A stretch of 64,000 nt of DNA from Chlorobiaceae bacterium (GCA_013334755.1 JAAXWX010000002.1:1-64000), one strand, 5' to 3'. Positions 30,872-44,505 are shown, counted from the stretch's first letter. The notes: a model not told the origin generated them from the letters alone. Program-made: numbers and translations.

Positions 30872-32156
30872 TCATTTTGCTCGTATAGTAACCTTCTATA
30901 CGTTCTGCAATTGCTGAAATTCCACCGGTGTTTTGTTTTACAAATGTTTCAGCAGCCTTTCCTCTTTTTTCCCTTTGTTTGGTATCGGCAGTCAGTGTTT
31001 TGAGTGCAGCGGCAAGTTCCTTTTGATCGTTAATGACTATAGCGCCTCCTGAAGCAATAAGGCCTTCGGTTTCGGGAGAGTTGTGATAGCGGGGTCCGAA
31101 TAGTACCGGAATGCCATGGACAGCCGGTTCGAGAGTGTTATGTACGTTGACACCAAAGCCTCCTCCGACATAAGCGATTGAGGCAAGTGAATACAGTTCT
31201 GCGAGATAGCCGGTCTGATCGATGACAAGGATCTGCCGTTCAGGATCGAATGTCGCATTCAGGGTGGATACGGGCAAAAAATCAAGAGAGTGAAGTTGAA
31301 GATCCCCGTATAGTCGCGCCATGTTTTCGGGATTTACTTCATGCGGAACCAGAACAAGTGCCGGACGTTCATCCAGTTCCTTCCATGCAGCAAGGAGTAG
31401 AACCTCATCCTTATCCCATACACTTCCTGCTACCAGTACCGTTCGGTTTTCAAATACCGGTTTCAGGTGAGCAACCTTTGCAGAATTTCTGCTCCGCAGA
31501 AAGACCTGGTCAAATCTTGGGTCGCCGGCAGTTTCTGCATGCTGGCAATTGAAGAGCTGCCTGAAGGCATCAGTGTCTTTGGCTGATACCGTATAGATGT
31601 GATTGAAGAGGTGAAATAGGGTTCTGTAAAAACCTTTCAGCATCGGGTTGAAATATGGCGACCCTTGCTGCAGTGCCGCAGCGGCAAGTATCAGCGTTAC
31701 ACCGCATTTTTTTGCTTCAAGGAGATGGTTCGGCCAGAAGTCGTATCGCATGAGCAGAAATATATCCGGCTTGATGAGTGAGAGGAGTCTTTTTGCGTTG
31801 TTCCGGGTGTCGGGTGGAAGATAGAAGACGGCAGAAGCATCCTGGAAATTTTTCCTGGCATTGTAGCCTGAATCAGAAAGAAAGGAGACAAAAAGAAGAA
31901 TGTCCGGGTGTTTTTCTTTCAGGGCAGCAACAATCGGACGAGCCTGTTCGAACTCTCCGACTGAGGCGGCATGAACCCATAACCGGAAGGGGGAAGAGGG
32001 GAGTTTGTGGATTATTTGTTCCAGTTCTTTGAACTGCCCTCTCCTCACACTGAAAAATGTCCGGAGCTTGGGATGAAGAAAGCTGAAGAATCTGGCTGCG
32101 CCGAGAAGCACAGGAAAAAGGCGGGTGTAGCAGGAGAGGGACGAGCAGGGGTTCAT
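30861..32156 (-). CDS. waaA: 3-deoxy-D-manno-octulosonic acid transferase
   Basis: WVHAASVGEFEQARPIVAAL, MRYDFWPNHLLEAKKCG, YVGGGFGVNVHNTLEPAVHGIPVLFGPRYHNSPE. Confidence 0.92.
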   Translation of the reverse strand: MNPCSSLSCYTRLFPVLLGAARFFSFLHPKLRTFFSVRRGQFKELEQIIHKLPSSPFRLWVHAASVGEFEQARPIVAALKEKHPDILLFVSFLSDSGYNARKNFQDASAVFYLPPDTRNNAKRLLSLIKPDIFLLMRYDFWPNHLLEAKKCGVTLILAAAALQQGSPYFNPMLKGFYRTLFHLFNHIYTVSAKDTDAFRQLFNCQHAETAGDPRFDQVFLRSRNSAKVAHLKPVFENRTVLVAGSVWDKDEVLLLAAWKELDERPALVLVPHEVNPENMARLYGDLQLHSLDFLPVSTLNATFDPERQILVIDQTGYLAELYSLASIAYVGGGFGVNVHNTLEPAVHGIPVLFGPRYHNSPETEGLIASGGAIVINDQKELAAALKTLTADTKQREKRGKAAETFVKQNTGGISAIAERIEGYYTSKMISH

Positions 32157-32460
32157 AACGATATAGTGTTGCTCATGAAAGCTTTAATAGCTAAAGGCAA
32201 AGTAAAAAGTCAATCGTTGAGTTTATTGGGTAATAAAAATAAATTCGCCTTTAACAAAATAAAATCGTACTATGTGACGTTTTTAATGCGTGGTGAATAT
32301 GCTAAGAAAGGACGCAGGGAAATTCAATGGTTTTACTGATTTCTTGATTTCCGGCGTTTGTGACGATACGATGGCACTCAGCATTGTCTGAAGTTGCCCG
32401 GGTGTTTTCGGTTGATGAGAACTCTTCTTCATTTTTTTCTTTCCTGCATTGCTGCCACTC

Positions 32461-32486
32461 CCGCCTCGTACGAGGCTCTTTTTTAT
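32461..32486 (+). terminator. Intrinsic terminator/attenuator in the helicase leader
   Basis: Palindrome GCCTCGTACGAGGC (32463-32476) followed by TCTTTTTTAT, about 30 nt before the helicase ATG. Confidence 0.6.
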
Positions 32487-32511
32487 CAATGTTTAGGAAA
32501 AGGAAAATACA

Positions 32512-34317
32512 ATGAAAGAACAGCAATTATTGCCGAAGGATTTTCTCGGCCTTGAGCTTGCCGAACCGTTAATGAGGGCTCTTGCAGAGGTGGGGTATGA
32601 AAACCCTACTCCGATTCAGGCCCAGACAATACCCCTGATACTCGAAGGACGTGATGTCCTTGGTCAGGCCCAGACCGGCACTGGAAAAACTGCCGCATTT
32701 GCCCTGCCGATTCTCTCCAATATTGATCTTGAACATGCCGAACCCCAGGCTCTGGTGCTGGCTCCTACAAGAGAGCTTGCCATACAGGTCGCGGAGGCAT
32801 TTCAGCGTTATGCCGAATATCTCAAGGGTTTTCATGTCGTTCCGATTTACGGTGGACAGGATTATGGAATCCAGCTTCGCATGCTGAGACGTGGCGTGCA
32901 TGTTGTAGTCGGGACACCTGGCCGTGTCATGGACCATATGCGCAGGGGATCACTCAATCTTGCTTCCCTGAAATGCCTCGTGCTTGATGAAGCTGACGAA
33001 ATGCTTCGCATGGGATTTATCGACGATGTTGAATGGATTCTTGACCAGACCCCCAAAGGCCGCCAGGTTGCTCTTTTCTCGGCAACCATGCCGCCGGTGA
33101 TTCGTCGTATCGCCCAAAAGTATCTGAATAAACCTGCGGAAGTCACCATACAGACAAAAACCACAACGGTTGATACTATTCGTCAGCGTTACTGGATTGT
33201 AGGTGGAAGCCACAAGATCGATATTTTGACAAGAATCCTTGAAGTTGAGCCGTTTGACGGCATGCTTATTTTTGTGCGGACGAAAACCATGACGCTTGAG
33301 CTTGCCGAAAAACTTCAGGCAAGGGGATATGGCGCCGCTGCACTGAATGGGGATATGCCCCAGAGTCAGCGTGAACGTACAGTTGACCAGCTTAAAAACG
33401 GAACGTTAAGTATTGTTATTGCCACCGACGTTGCTGCCCGTGGGCTTGACGTTGAGCGTATCAGCCATGTTATCAATTACGATATTCCTTCCGATACAGA
33501 ATCTTACGTGCACCGTATCGGCCGTACCGGCCGTGCCGGACGTGCCGGTGATGCCATTCTGTTTGTCTCTCCGAGAGAGAAAAATATGCTGTACGCCATT
33601 GAAAGGGCAACACACAGCCGCATAGAGCTGATGGAGCTGCCGACAACGGAGGTCATCAATAACAAGCGGATTGCAAAGTTCAACCAGCGGATTACTGATA
33701 CGATAGCAGCTGAAGACCTTGCGTTTTTTACCAATCTTATTGAGCAGTATTGTCATGAGCATGATGTGCCGGAACTTGAAGCCGCCGCTGCACTTGCGTC
33801 GATGGTTCAGGGGGAAACGCCGCTTCTGTTGTCCAACAAGCCTGAAAAATCAAAGTCTTATGAGGATCGGGAAGGATCCGGCAGGGATCGTGGATCAGAG
33901 AGAGTGCGCAGCTCTGACAGGGATCGCGGGCCGGTCAAGAAAAGAACCAAGGGCGAGACCTATGGTGATGAAGGCAAGGAGAGGTATCGTCTTGAAGTTG
34001 GCAGTGAGCATGGTGTGAAAGCCGGCAATATTCTCGGTGCTATTCTTAATGAGGTAGGTCTTGATCCGGAATCGGTCGGTCATATTTCGATCAACGATAC
34101 ATTCAGCACGGTTGAACTGCCACAGGGTATGCCGGACAATATTTTTCATGAACTCAGAACGGTCAGGGTTTGCGGACGTCAGTTGCGGTTGAGCAAAATG
34201 GATGAGCAGGAACGCGAATCTGCATATGGCCCCAAAAAGAGTTTTAAAAAACCGTATAAACCGGCAGGAAAAGAAACAGCCTTTTTTACAGGTAACAAAA
34301 AGAAACGTAAGGGGTAA
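32512..34317 (+). CDS. deaD: DEAD-box ATP-dependent RNA helicase (CsdA/DeaD type)
   Basis: AQTGTGKTAAFALPIL, APTRELAIQVAE, VLDEADEMLRMGF, FSATMP, HRIGRTGRAGRAG; C-terminal DbpA-like RNA-binding domain. Confidence 0.94.
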   Translation: MKEQQLLPKDFLGLELAEPLMRALAEVGYENPTPIQAQTIPLILEGRDVLGQAQTGTGKTAAFALPILSNIDLEHAEPQALVLAPTRELAIQVAEAFQRYAEYLKGFHVVPIYGGQDYGIQLRMLRRGVHVVVGTPGRVMDHMRRGSLNLASLKCLVLDEADEMLRMGFIDDVEWILDQTPKGRQVALFSATMPPVIRRIAQKYLNKPAEVTIQTKTTTVDTIRQRYWIVGGSHKIDILTRILEVEPFDGMLIFVRTKTMTLELAEKLQARGYGAAALNGDMPQSQRERTVDQLKNGTLSIVIATDVAARGLDVERISHVINYDIPSDTESYVHRIGRTGRAGRAGDAILFVSPREKNMLYAIERATHSRIELMELPTTEVINNKRIAKFNQRITDTIAAEDLAFFTNLIEQYCHEHDVPELEAAAALASMVQGETPLLLSNKPEKSKSYEDREGSGRDRGSERVRSSDRDRGPVKKRTKGETYGDEGKERYRLEVGSEHGVKAGNILGAILNEVGLDPESVGHISINDTFSTVELPQGMPDNIFHELRTVRVCGRQLRLSKMDEQERESAYGPKKSFKKPYKPAGKETAFFTGNKKKRKG

Positions 34318-34335
34318 GCCATCAGCTCTCTTTTT

Positions 34336-34368
34336 CAGGCGGGGAATTTTTTCCCCGCTTTTTTTTGT
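34336..34368 (+). terminator. Intrinsic terminator
   Basis: GCGGGGAA-TTT-TTCCCCGC then TTTTTTTT. Confidence 0.9.
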
Positions 34369-34411
34369 TCAATTCTGAGGTTGATTTTGTTCAGGATATC
34401 AGGAGAAAACT

Positions 34412-35806
34412 ATGGAACTTGAATTTTACGGCGCAACGGAAAGAGTGACCGGTTCGAGTCATATTCTAAGAGTAAAGGGTTTCACGGTTCTTTTGGACTG
34501 CGGCCTCATACAGGGTTCACCTGAGGATGAAGCACTCAACAGGGCTCCTTTTCCTTTTGAGCCGGCATCAATTGATGCCGTTGTACTGACTCACGGTCAT
34601 ATTGATCACTCGGGTCGCCTGCCTTATCTCATCAAAAAGGGGTTCAGGGGAAAAATTTACACACATCACGCGACGGTTGATCTTTGCAGGGTACTGCTGC
34701 TTGATTCGGCATCTCTTGCCGAACGGGATGCGGAGTTTCGCAGGAAGCATCCGTTGACGCGGCGCGACCTTCATGCTGAACCACTCTATACCCGTGAGGA
34801 TGCAGTGCAGGCGATCAATATGCTTACGGGCACGCCTTATCATGAAAAGCGCGAAATTCTTCCCGGGATAACCATTCGTTTCAGTGATGCAGGCCATATT
34901 CTCGGTTCCGCCCTTGTTGAGGTGTGGCTGCAGGAAGATGCTGTAGCAAGGAAAGTTGTTTTCAGTGGGGATGTTGGTCAGTATGATTCACCTATTCTTA
35001 ATGATCCCGAAACTATCGGGAAAGCTGATGCGGTCATCCTTGAGAGCACCTACGGAGACCGTTTGCATCGGGAACTTGAGCTCACCCTTGCCGAAATCGG
35101 GGGGATTATACGATCGGCCAGTACAGGACATGGTAATATTATCATTCCAGCTTTTGCGATTGGAAGGAGCCAGGAGCTTCTCTACCTTTTTGGCCGTTAT
35201 TATGAAGAGTGGGGGCTTGAGCAGTGGCAGGTTTATCTTGACAGTCCTATGGCAATCGAAGCCAGCAGTATCTACTGGGATTATCCTGAATTGAACGACA
35301 ATGAGGCGCTCGCTTTCCGTTACGATAAAAAGATGATGCCTCATCTTAAAAACCTTCACTTTACTCCCAAAGTTGAGCAGTCGCAGGCAATCAATGCCAT
35401 TAAAAGTGGCGCCATTATTATTGCCGGCAGTGGCATGTGTAATGGGGGCAGGATATTGCACCATCTGAAACATAATATACAGCGACCGGAGTGCTCGGTG
35501 ATCATGACAGGTTTTCAGGCAGAAGGAACACTTGGCCGCTCGCTTGTCAATGGTGAACGGGAGGTGATTATTCATGGCAGGAGTTATCCGGTAAAGGCGA
35601 CTGTACACACTATTGGCGGGTTATCGGCGCATGGTGACCAGAACGACCTTTTGCGCTGGATGAGTGGATTTGAAAATAAGCCTGAAGTTTTTGTGGTGCA
35701 TGGGGATGTGCCTGTCAAAAAAATATTCAGGGACGCTCTTGAGCAACGTCTGGGTCTGAAGGCGACTATTCCAGTGTCAGGAGATGTTATTACATTCGGG
35801 CTTTGA
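34412..35806 (+). CDS. Metallo-beta-lactamase/beta-CASP RNA-processing exonuclease
   Basis: VVLTHGHIDHSGRLPYL, FSDAGHILGSALVEVW, VILESTYGDRLH, VHTIGGLSAHGDQNDLLRWM. Confidence 0.92.
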   Translation: MELEFYGATERVTGSSHILRVKGFTVLLDCGLIQGSPEDEALNRAPFPFEPASIDAVVLTHGHIDHSGRLPYLIKKGFRGKIYTHHATVDLCRVLLLDSASLAERDAEFRRKHPLTRRDLHAEPLYTREDAVQAINMLTGTPYHEKREILPGITIRFSDAGHILGSALVEVWLQEDAVARKVVFSGDVGQYDSPILNDPETIGKADAVILESTYGDRLHRELELTLAEIGGIIRSASTGHGNIIIPAFAIGRSQELLYLFGRYYEEWGLEQWQVYLDSPMAIEASSIYWDYPELNDNEALAFRYDKKMMPHLKNLHFTPKVEQSQAINAIKSGAIIIAGSGMCNGGRILHHLKHNIQRPECSVIMTGFQAEGTLGRSLVNGEREVIIHGRSYPVKATVHTIGGLSAHGDQNDLLRWMSGFENKPEVFVVHGDVPVKKIFRDALEQRLGLKATIPVSGDVITFGL

Positions 35807-35984
35807 TTTTCCAGTTATAAGTACTTACAGGGATTGTGACGCATTTGTAAAAACAATTCTCAAACGGCTGTTTTTATGCATTAATTTCTATTTTAAAATG
35901 TTTTATAAGAGATGGTTATCGATGGCCAACCGGCTACAGACATTATGATGACGATCGTTTTTTTTATGTTACCAAAAGGATGCT

Positions 35985-36464
35985 ATGTCAGTTATTTCAT
36001 TCAGGGAGCTTGTCCCTATTCTTCAGACCGCAATTGGGCCGATGATTCTCATATCCGGTCTCGGTCTTCTGCTTCTCACCATGACCAACAGGCTTGGTCG
36101 TATTATCGACCGTTCACGATCATTGCTTGATAACCTCGAGTCCTATCCTGAGACCTATATCATCAGAATTAACAGGGAGGTGGCTATTCTCTGGAAACGG
36201 GCACGCTATATCCGTACAGCCATTCTGCTGGCCAGTATGACTTGTCTGGGGGCTTCAATGCTGATCATGTTGCTTTTTCTCAGTGCATTGGTCAATATCG
36301 ATCTGCCGATGCTGTTATCTGCGATATTCATTATCAGTATGCTCTGCCTGAGTTTTTCATTGGTCTTTTTCCTTGTTGATGTGAACATGAACCTTTCGGC
36401 ATTGAAAATAGAAATGGAGAGTCACGACAGGAAGAGGCTTATTATTGAGACAAAGGGATACTGA
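35985..36464 (+). CDS. DUF2721-like membrane protein
   Basis: AIGPMILISGLGLLLLTMTNRLGRIIDRSR. Confidence 0.8.
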   Translation: MSVISFRELVPILQTAIGPMILISGLGLLLLTMTNRLGRIIDRSRSLLDNLESYPETYIIRINREVAILWKRARYIRTAILLASMTCLGASMLIMLLFLSALVNIDLPMLLSAIFIISMLCLSFSLVFFLVDVNMNLSALKIEMESHDRKRLIIETKGY

Positions 36465-36475
36465 GTTCAGGCGGT

Positions 36476-37390
36476 TTATCCTCTTGGATGAAATGTTTTG
36501 TGTACCTCTTTGATAAAAGAACGGTCGATATGCGTGTAGATCTGGGTCGTGACAATTGAGCGGTGACCGAGCATCTCCTGGACTGCTCGAAGATCAGCCC
36601 CGCCTTCGAGCAGATGAGTGGCAAAGGTATGGCGGAACGTATGAGGGCTGATATTTTTTTCAATCCCTGACATGCCGGCATATTTTTGCACCATGGTAAA
36701 GAGGGCCATTCGTGAGAGTTTTATTCCGCGTGCATTCAAAAAAAGGTAGTCATCGGAGTTCCGCTGTACCAGTGAAAAACGAAGTTCTGTCTGATATCGT
36801 TTGATCCATGAGATGGCAGAGCCGCCGATGGGTACAAGCCTTTCCTTTGATCCCTTGCCGAAGATTCTGACAAAACCTGCATCGAGAAAGAGGTTCTGCT
36901 GCTGAATGTTGACGAGTTCGCTGACCCTTACGCCGGTAGCGTAAAGGAGCTCAAGAATTGCTTTGTCACGAATAACATATTTGCCGGGAGGGTTCATGGC
37001 CTGTGGTGCTGCAAGCAGGCGTATGGTTTCATCGACCGTCAAAACGCTTGGGAGGTATCGGGCTTTTTTTGGCTGATGGATGTTTTCTGCCGGGTTAGTT
37101 TCAAGCAGGCGTTCGACAACCAGAAATTTATGAAAAGAGCGGATTGCTGAAATGTTTCGTGCTATTGAGCTTGCTTCGAGGCCTATACTGTAAAGCTCGC
37201 CAATGAACTCCTCAATATGGCGGTTTGTTATTTCCGTCATCGGTCTGGAACTCTGCTGCATGAACAACAGGTAGCGCTTGAGGTCGTTACTGTATGACTC
37301 ACTGGTGTTTGCTGAAAAGTTGCGCTCGATGAGGATATAGTTCAGGTAGCTGTCAAGAGCGTTCTGGTAGTTATGATGCAACGTGTTCAT
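36476..37390 (-). CDS. Tyrosine recombinase XerC/XerD
   Basis: LLYATGVRVSELVNI, SPHTFRHTFATHLLEGGADLRAVQEMLGHRSIVTTQIYTHI; start at MNTLHHNYQNALDSYLNYILIERNFSANT. Confidence 0.93.
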   Translation of the reverse strand: MNTLHHNYQNALDSYLNYILIERNFSANTSESYSNDLKRYLLFMQQSSRPMTEITNRHIEEFIGELYSIGLEASSIARNISAIRSFHKFLVVERLLETNPAENIHQPKKARYLPSVLTVDETIRLLAAPQAMNPPGKYVIRDKAILELLYATGVRVSELVNIQQQNLFLDAGFVRIFGKGSKERLVPIGGSAISWIKRYQTELRFSLVQRNSDDYLFLNARGIKLSRMALFTMVQKYAGMSGIEKNISPHTFRHTFATHLLEGGADLRAVQEMLGHRSIVTTQIYTHIDRSFIKEVHKTFHPRG

Positions 37391-37394
37391 ACGC

Positions 37395-38732
37395 TTACCT
37401 TCTGACTTTCCGAAGTCGCTGGCAGAATCCGCCGTCAAAACCCGGATGTTCCCCAGGCAATGTAAGAATTGTTCCATTTCCCTCTTTGCCCTGCCGAAAC
37501 TGTTCAGGGACGTTTTCACCAACAGGATCGACAATAAAATCAGGGTGTTTTCGAAGAAATGCCTCGATCTGCATACTGTTTTCTTCCGGTTCGATCGAAC
37601 AGGTTGCATAGACCAGAATACCCTCCTCACCAAGTAGTTCCGCCGCATGATCAAGCAGTTCTGCCTGGAGAATCTGAAGCTCCTGAAGTATTTCGGGGTT
37701 CAGTTTCCATCGTAGTTCCGCACGTCGTCCAAGTACTCCGCTGCCCGTACAGGGAGCGTCGAGCAGGATGGAGTCAGGACGGGTTTCAGGGGTAAAATAG
37801 CGTGCATCTGCTGCCAGAGTACTGATAATGGTGATGCCGAGAGCCTTGGCATGATCCTCTATTTTTGCAAGTTTCTGTTCATAACGGTCAACAGCGGTAA
37901 TCCGGCCACTGTTTTCCATCAGTTCTGCCATGAAGGTGGCTTTCCCTCCCGGCGCTGCGCACAGATCGAGCACGTTGCTGCCTGGCGCAGGTTTCAGCAG
38001 CAGGCAGGCAAGCGCCTGTGTCGGGTTCTGAACGGTGAGACGTCCGTCGGTCACGGCGGGTTCAAAGGTGGGAAAATCCTTTGAGAGAAAGACGTTTGCA
38101 ATCCCGCTCTTTTCATGTGACACGTCCGCAATTGATATGTCGGAAAAAAGCTCTTCTGCTGAACTTTTCAGCCGGTTTATTCTAAATCCGAAAAGTGGAA
38201 ACTGGTTGTTATAAACGAGGATTGACTCGCTTTTTTCTCTTCCGTAAACTGCAGTCCAGCGTTCAACAAGCCACAGGGGGTGTGAATATTTTACAGAGAG
38301 CTGTTCTTCCACCCCCTTCTGCTTCAGCCATTCGTCAAGATGGACGCTTTCAGGAGTGATTTTTCTTAACACTCCATTGACCAGTTTCGACATCCGCTCA
38401 CCCTTGTATTTTCTGGCAAGTTTTACGCATTCGTTAACGGCCGCCCAGTCGGGTACCTTGTCGAGAAACAGAATCTGATAGACTCCGAGACGGAGAATAT
38501 TTTTCAAGACCGGAGCGGCCTTTTGAAGGTTATGGTGGTAAAATCGGCCGATAATGAAATCAAGCTGAAGACGGTAGCGCAGCACTCCGTTGACAAGTCC
38601 TGTTGAGAGTGCCCGGTCAATGCGGTTCAGTGCAGTGTGTTGCAGTGCGCGGTGCAGTACCTGATCTGATCGATGGCTTCCTGTTTCAAGTGATTGCAGA
38701 ACTTGCAAAGCCAGTTCTCGTGCTGTGATCAT
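37395..38732 (-). CDS. rsmB: 16S rRNA m5C967 methyltransferase (RsmB/Sun)
   Basis: NusB-like N-terminus; LDLCAAPGGKATFMAELM, LLDAPCTGSGVLGRRAELRWK, LVYATCSIEPEENSMQIEAF. Confidence 0.93.
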   Translation of the reverse strand: MITARELALQVLQSLETGSHRSDQVLHRALQHTALNRIDRALSTGLVNGVLRYRLQLDFIIGRFYHHNLQKAAPVLKNILRLGVYQILFLDKVPDWAAVNECVKLARKYKGERMSKLVNGVLRKITPESVHLDEWLKQKGVEEQLSVKYSHPLWLVERWTAVYGREKSESILVYNNQFPLFGFRINRLKSSAEELFSDISIADVSHEKSGIANVFLSKDFPTFEPAVTDGRLTVQNPTQALACLLLKPAPGSNVLDLCAAPGGKATFMAELMENSGRITAVDRYEQKLAKIEDHAKALGITIISTLAADARYFTPETRPDSILLDAPCTGSGVLGRRAELRWKLNPEILQELQILQAELLDHAAELLGEEGILVYATCSIEPEENSMQIEAFLRKHPDFIVDPVGENVPEQFRQGKEGNGTILTLPGEHPGFDGGFCQRLRKVRR

Positions 38733-38819
38733 GAGTAATAATTAAAAGCAATTAAAATACCCTGGGTACTTCAGGCTGTTTGTAAAATACTATTCCCTGT
38801 TGTAGATTAATCGAACTAA

Positions 38820-41433
<2,614 letters not shown>

Positions 41434-41449
<16 letters not shown>

Positions 41450-42729
41450 GTAATTTCGTCAAATCTGGTATAGTGCCGCAAAACCTCCGGAACCATGATT
41501 GTGCCATCAGCTGTCTGGTAATGCTCAAGCAGGGAAACCATGAGACGTGAAGTTGCCAGGCCTGAGCCATTCAGGGTGTGTACGAATTCCGGTTTTGCGT
41601 TGCTGTCAGGCTTGAACCGGATGTTGGCGCGCCTTGCCTGGTAATCCTCAAAGTTTGAGCAGCTCGATGCCTCAAGATATTTCTGTTCAGCTGGTGACCA
41701 GACCTCAATATCATAGCATTTTGTTGCGTTGGCACTGATGTCGCCGCTGCAGAGCAAAAGCACCCGGTAAGGGATTTTCAGGGCGGTGAGAATTGCCTCA
41801 GCGTTCTCACGGATCTTTTCAAGGGCTTCATACGACTCTTCGGGTCGGGTAAACTTTACCATTTCAACCTTGTTGAACTGGTGTACCCTGAGGAATCCCC
41901 GGGTGTCCTTGCCATAACTGCCGGCTTCGCGGCGGAAACATGCAGAATAGGCTGCATAGGAAATTGGCAATGCCTTTGCATCCAGCATTTCTCCCCGGTG
42001 CAGATTGGTTATCGGTACTTCTGCTGTCGGAATGGCGTAGAGGTCATCCTCCTCCATATGGTAGACTTGATCAGCGAATTTCGGCCACTGCCCGGTTCCT
42101 CTGAGCGATTCCTGATTGACAAAAAATGGCGGAAAGACTTCAGTATAGCCGTGACGTTCAGTGTGGCAGTCGAGCATAAAATTGATAAGGGCACGTTCAA
42201 GTCGGGCACCCTTGCCTATATAAACAGGAAATCCTGCTCCGCAAACCTTTGCACCTCGTTCAAAATCAAGAATCCGGAGGGATTTACCCAGTTCAAGGTG
42301 ATTCTTGACCGCAAAGTCAAGATGGTGGGTAAAGGATACCGGATCTTTGAAAATCTGGTTATCGTCAGCGGAACGTCCTGCAGGAACAGATGGATGCAGC
42401 TTGTTGGGGAGCCCAAGAAGGATAGTCTCAATTTCCTCTTCAAGACGGCCAAGCGAAGCATTCATGACGGTAATTTCTTCCGAAACTGATTTCATCTGCA
42501 TGATAAGCTCTTCAGATGAACCGACCCCGCTTTTTTTTATGTCAGCGACCTCTTTTGAAACCTTGTTGCGGATCGCTTTCAGATCGTCCGAACGCTGTAC
42601 CAGTCCTTTTCGCTCCTTGTCGAGGTCAAGAAGCTGTGCAACTTTTGGTTCCTCGGCGGCAAGCTGGCGGTTGTGCAGCATGGCAATGATTTCTTCCGGA
42701 TGCTGACGGATACTGTTTATATCAAGCAT
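41434..42729 (-). CDS. serS: Seryl-tRNA synthetase
   Basis: [85 protein letters not shown]. Confidence 0.96.
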
Positions 42730-42747
42730 GATTATCTTGAGAAAGGG

Positions 42748-43206
42748 TTATGCTGAAAGCAGTGACTTGACGATTTCCTGGACTTTTGTGCCGTCAGCCT
42801 TGCCCTTGAGCGCTTTCATGGCCTGACCCATCACTTTGCCGATATCTTTCATTGATGTTGCACCTGTTTTTGCAACAATATCTTCCACAACGGCCCTCAG
42901 GTCATCATCGGAAACCGGTTCCGGCAGATACTCTTCAATAACGGCAAGTTCCGAAAGTTCAGTTGCAGCCAGGTCAGGACGGTTCCCGGCTGTAAACTGC
43001 TCGATGGCATCCCTGCGCTTTTTTGCAAGGCTGACGAGTACTTCAATCTCCTGCTCGTCACTCAAAACTCCCTTGCCGGCAACGCGGATGGAGACCTCTT
43101 TTTCAAGGAGCGATGCTCTTATGGAACGGATGGCGTTCAGACGGGTTTTGTCGCCACTTTTCATTGAATTTTTCAGATCCAGGTCTATTTTTTCTTTCAG
43201 ACTCAT
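42748..43206 (-). CDS. GatB/YqeY domain protein
   Basis: LKNSMKSGDKTRLNAIRSIRASLLEKEVS...IEEYLPEPVSDDDLRAVVEDIVAKTGATSMKDIGKVMGQAMKALKGKADG. Confidence 0.93.
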   Translation of the reverse strand: MSLKEKIDLDLKNSMKSGDKTRLNAIRSIRASLLEKEVSIRVAGKGVLSDEQEIEVLVSLAKKRRDAIEQFTAGNRPDLAATELSELAVIEEYLPEPVSDDDLRAVVEDIVAKTGATSMKDIGKVMGQAMKALKGKADGTKVQEIVKSLLSA

Positions 43207-43295
43207 GGTTATTGATGCTCAATAGGTTTTTTTAAAAAGAAGAACCGGAAAATACAGGAAAAATAAATGCTTTCCCACAAGAGCTTTTGCTTTGT

Positions 43296-44027
43296 TTATT
43301 CATTGATATCCCCGCAAACCGGCCTGAATACAAGTTCTTCTACCGATGTCCGCTGCGGCATCAAATAGGCGTTGACAACAGGGGCGGAAATATCTTCTGG
43401 TTTCATCATGACGGATTTCATGGCATCAGGAACCTCCCCCCACATGGGCGTGTAAACTGCACCGGGCATGACATTGGTAATGCGTACGTTGCATGTTTTA
43501 GCATAGAGCCGCAATACCTCAACCAATCCTTTCTGTCCAAACTTCGACATGCAATAGATTGAGGAGCTTTTGAACGCTGTTTCAGCAGCAATTGAGGTGA
43601 TAAAGAAAATATGTCCAGACCTCTTTTCTTCCATGACGGCAAAAACTTTTTGCGTGAGGAAAAAAGTACCTTTGAGGTTTATCGACATCGTATAGTCAAA
43701 ATCTTCTTCTGTAAGTTCGGTGAGTGGTTTGAAGCGCCCGACACCGGCATTGTTGACCAGGCAATCAATAGTGCCGTGGCGCTCAAGTGTGGTGTTGACG
43801 AGCTGATCAATCTGGCCTGTATCGGCAATATCCACCTGAAATATATCCGCAGCAGCTCCGTAAGATTGACATTCGGCAGCGACAGATTCCAGATCGGACA
43901 AGGTTCGCGATGCAAGAATCAGGACAGGATCAAACTCACTCTGTTTTCCGGCAGCTCTGGCAAAATCCAGGGCAATGGCTTTACCGATTCCTTTTCCGGC
44001 ACCGGTTATCATGATAACCTGTTTCAT
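43296..44027 (-). CDS. Short-chain dehydrogenase/reductase
   Basis: MITGAGKGIGKAIALDFARAAG, LVNNAGVGRFKPL, YCMSKFGQKGLVEVLRLY. Confidence 0.9.
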   Translation of the reverse strand: MKQVIMITGAGKGIGKAIALDFARAAGKQSEFDPVLILASRTLSDLESVAAECQSYGAAADIFQVDIADTGQIDQLVNTTLERHGTIDCLVNNAGVGRFKPLTELTEEDFDYTMSINLKGTFFLTQKVFAVMEEKRSGHIFFITSIAAETAFKSSSIYCMSKFGQKGLVEVLRLYAKTCNVRITNVMPGAVYTPMWGEVPDAMKSVMMKPEDISAPVVNAYLMPQRTSVEELVFRPVCGDINE

Positions 44028-44241
44028 ATTTTTTATGGATTAACAGTTTGTTTATCTGTACAAGAAATAATTTCTCGATTCTGTTATGACGTGTAAATAC
44101 TGTGCTGTTATGGTGTTTTTTTTGGCATATAACGAAATAACTGAGAAAAGTTTTTTATATTTTCAGTGTAAATGAGCCGCTGTTGCGTCCCCCGATGTCG
44201 CATTACAGATCCTTTAAAAATGGTAAATATTAACGTTTATC

Positions 44242-44496
44242 ATGGCAATAAGTAAAGTTAAATGGTTTGATGGGAAAAAAGGCTACGGCTTTCTTTTGAA
44301 TCCGGAGGGAGGGGAGGATATTTTTGTTCATTTTTCTGCTATCCAGTCAGAACAGAGCTTCAAGGTGCTGAACCAGGATGCCGAAGTTGATTTCGAGCTT
44401 GACAAAACTCAGAAGGGGTTGCAGGCAAAGAATGTTCGTGAAATCTCCCTGAACAATTCAGCAAACACTCAACCATCCCAGGTTTCTTTCGGCTGA
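44242..44496 (+). CDS. csp: Cold shock domain protein
   Basis: [35 protein letters not shown]. Confidence 0.94.
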   Translation: MAISKVKWFDGKKGYGFLLNPEGGEDIFVHFSAIQSEQSFKVLNQDAEVDFELDKTQKGLQAKNVREISLNNSANTQPSQVSFG

Positions 44497-44505
44497 AGTC
44501 AGGAA

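Noticed and set aside
32283-32526. Minus-strand ORFs in the helicase leader (68 and 74 aa)
   Set aside because: Overlapping frames with no SD or family features; the region fits better as an untranslated leader with a terminator.
36476-37390. Tyrosine recombinase as a sign of an integrated element
   Set aside because: XerC/D-type housekeeping recombinase between rsmB and a DUF2721 gene; no att-like repeats, tRNA target or cargo genes nearby.
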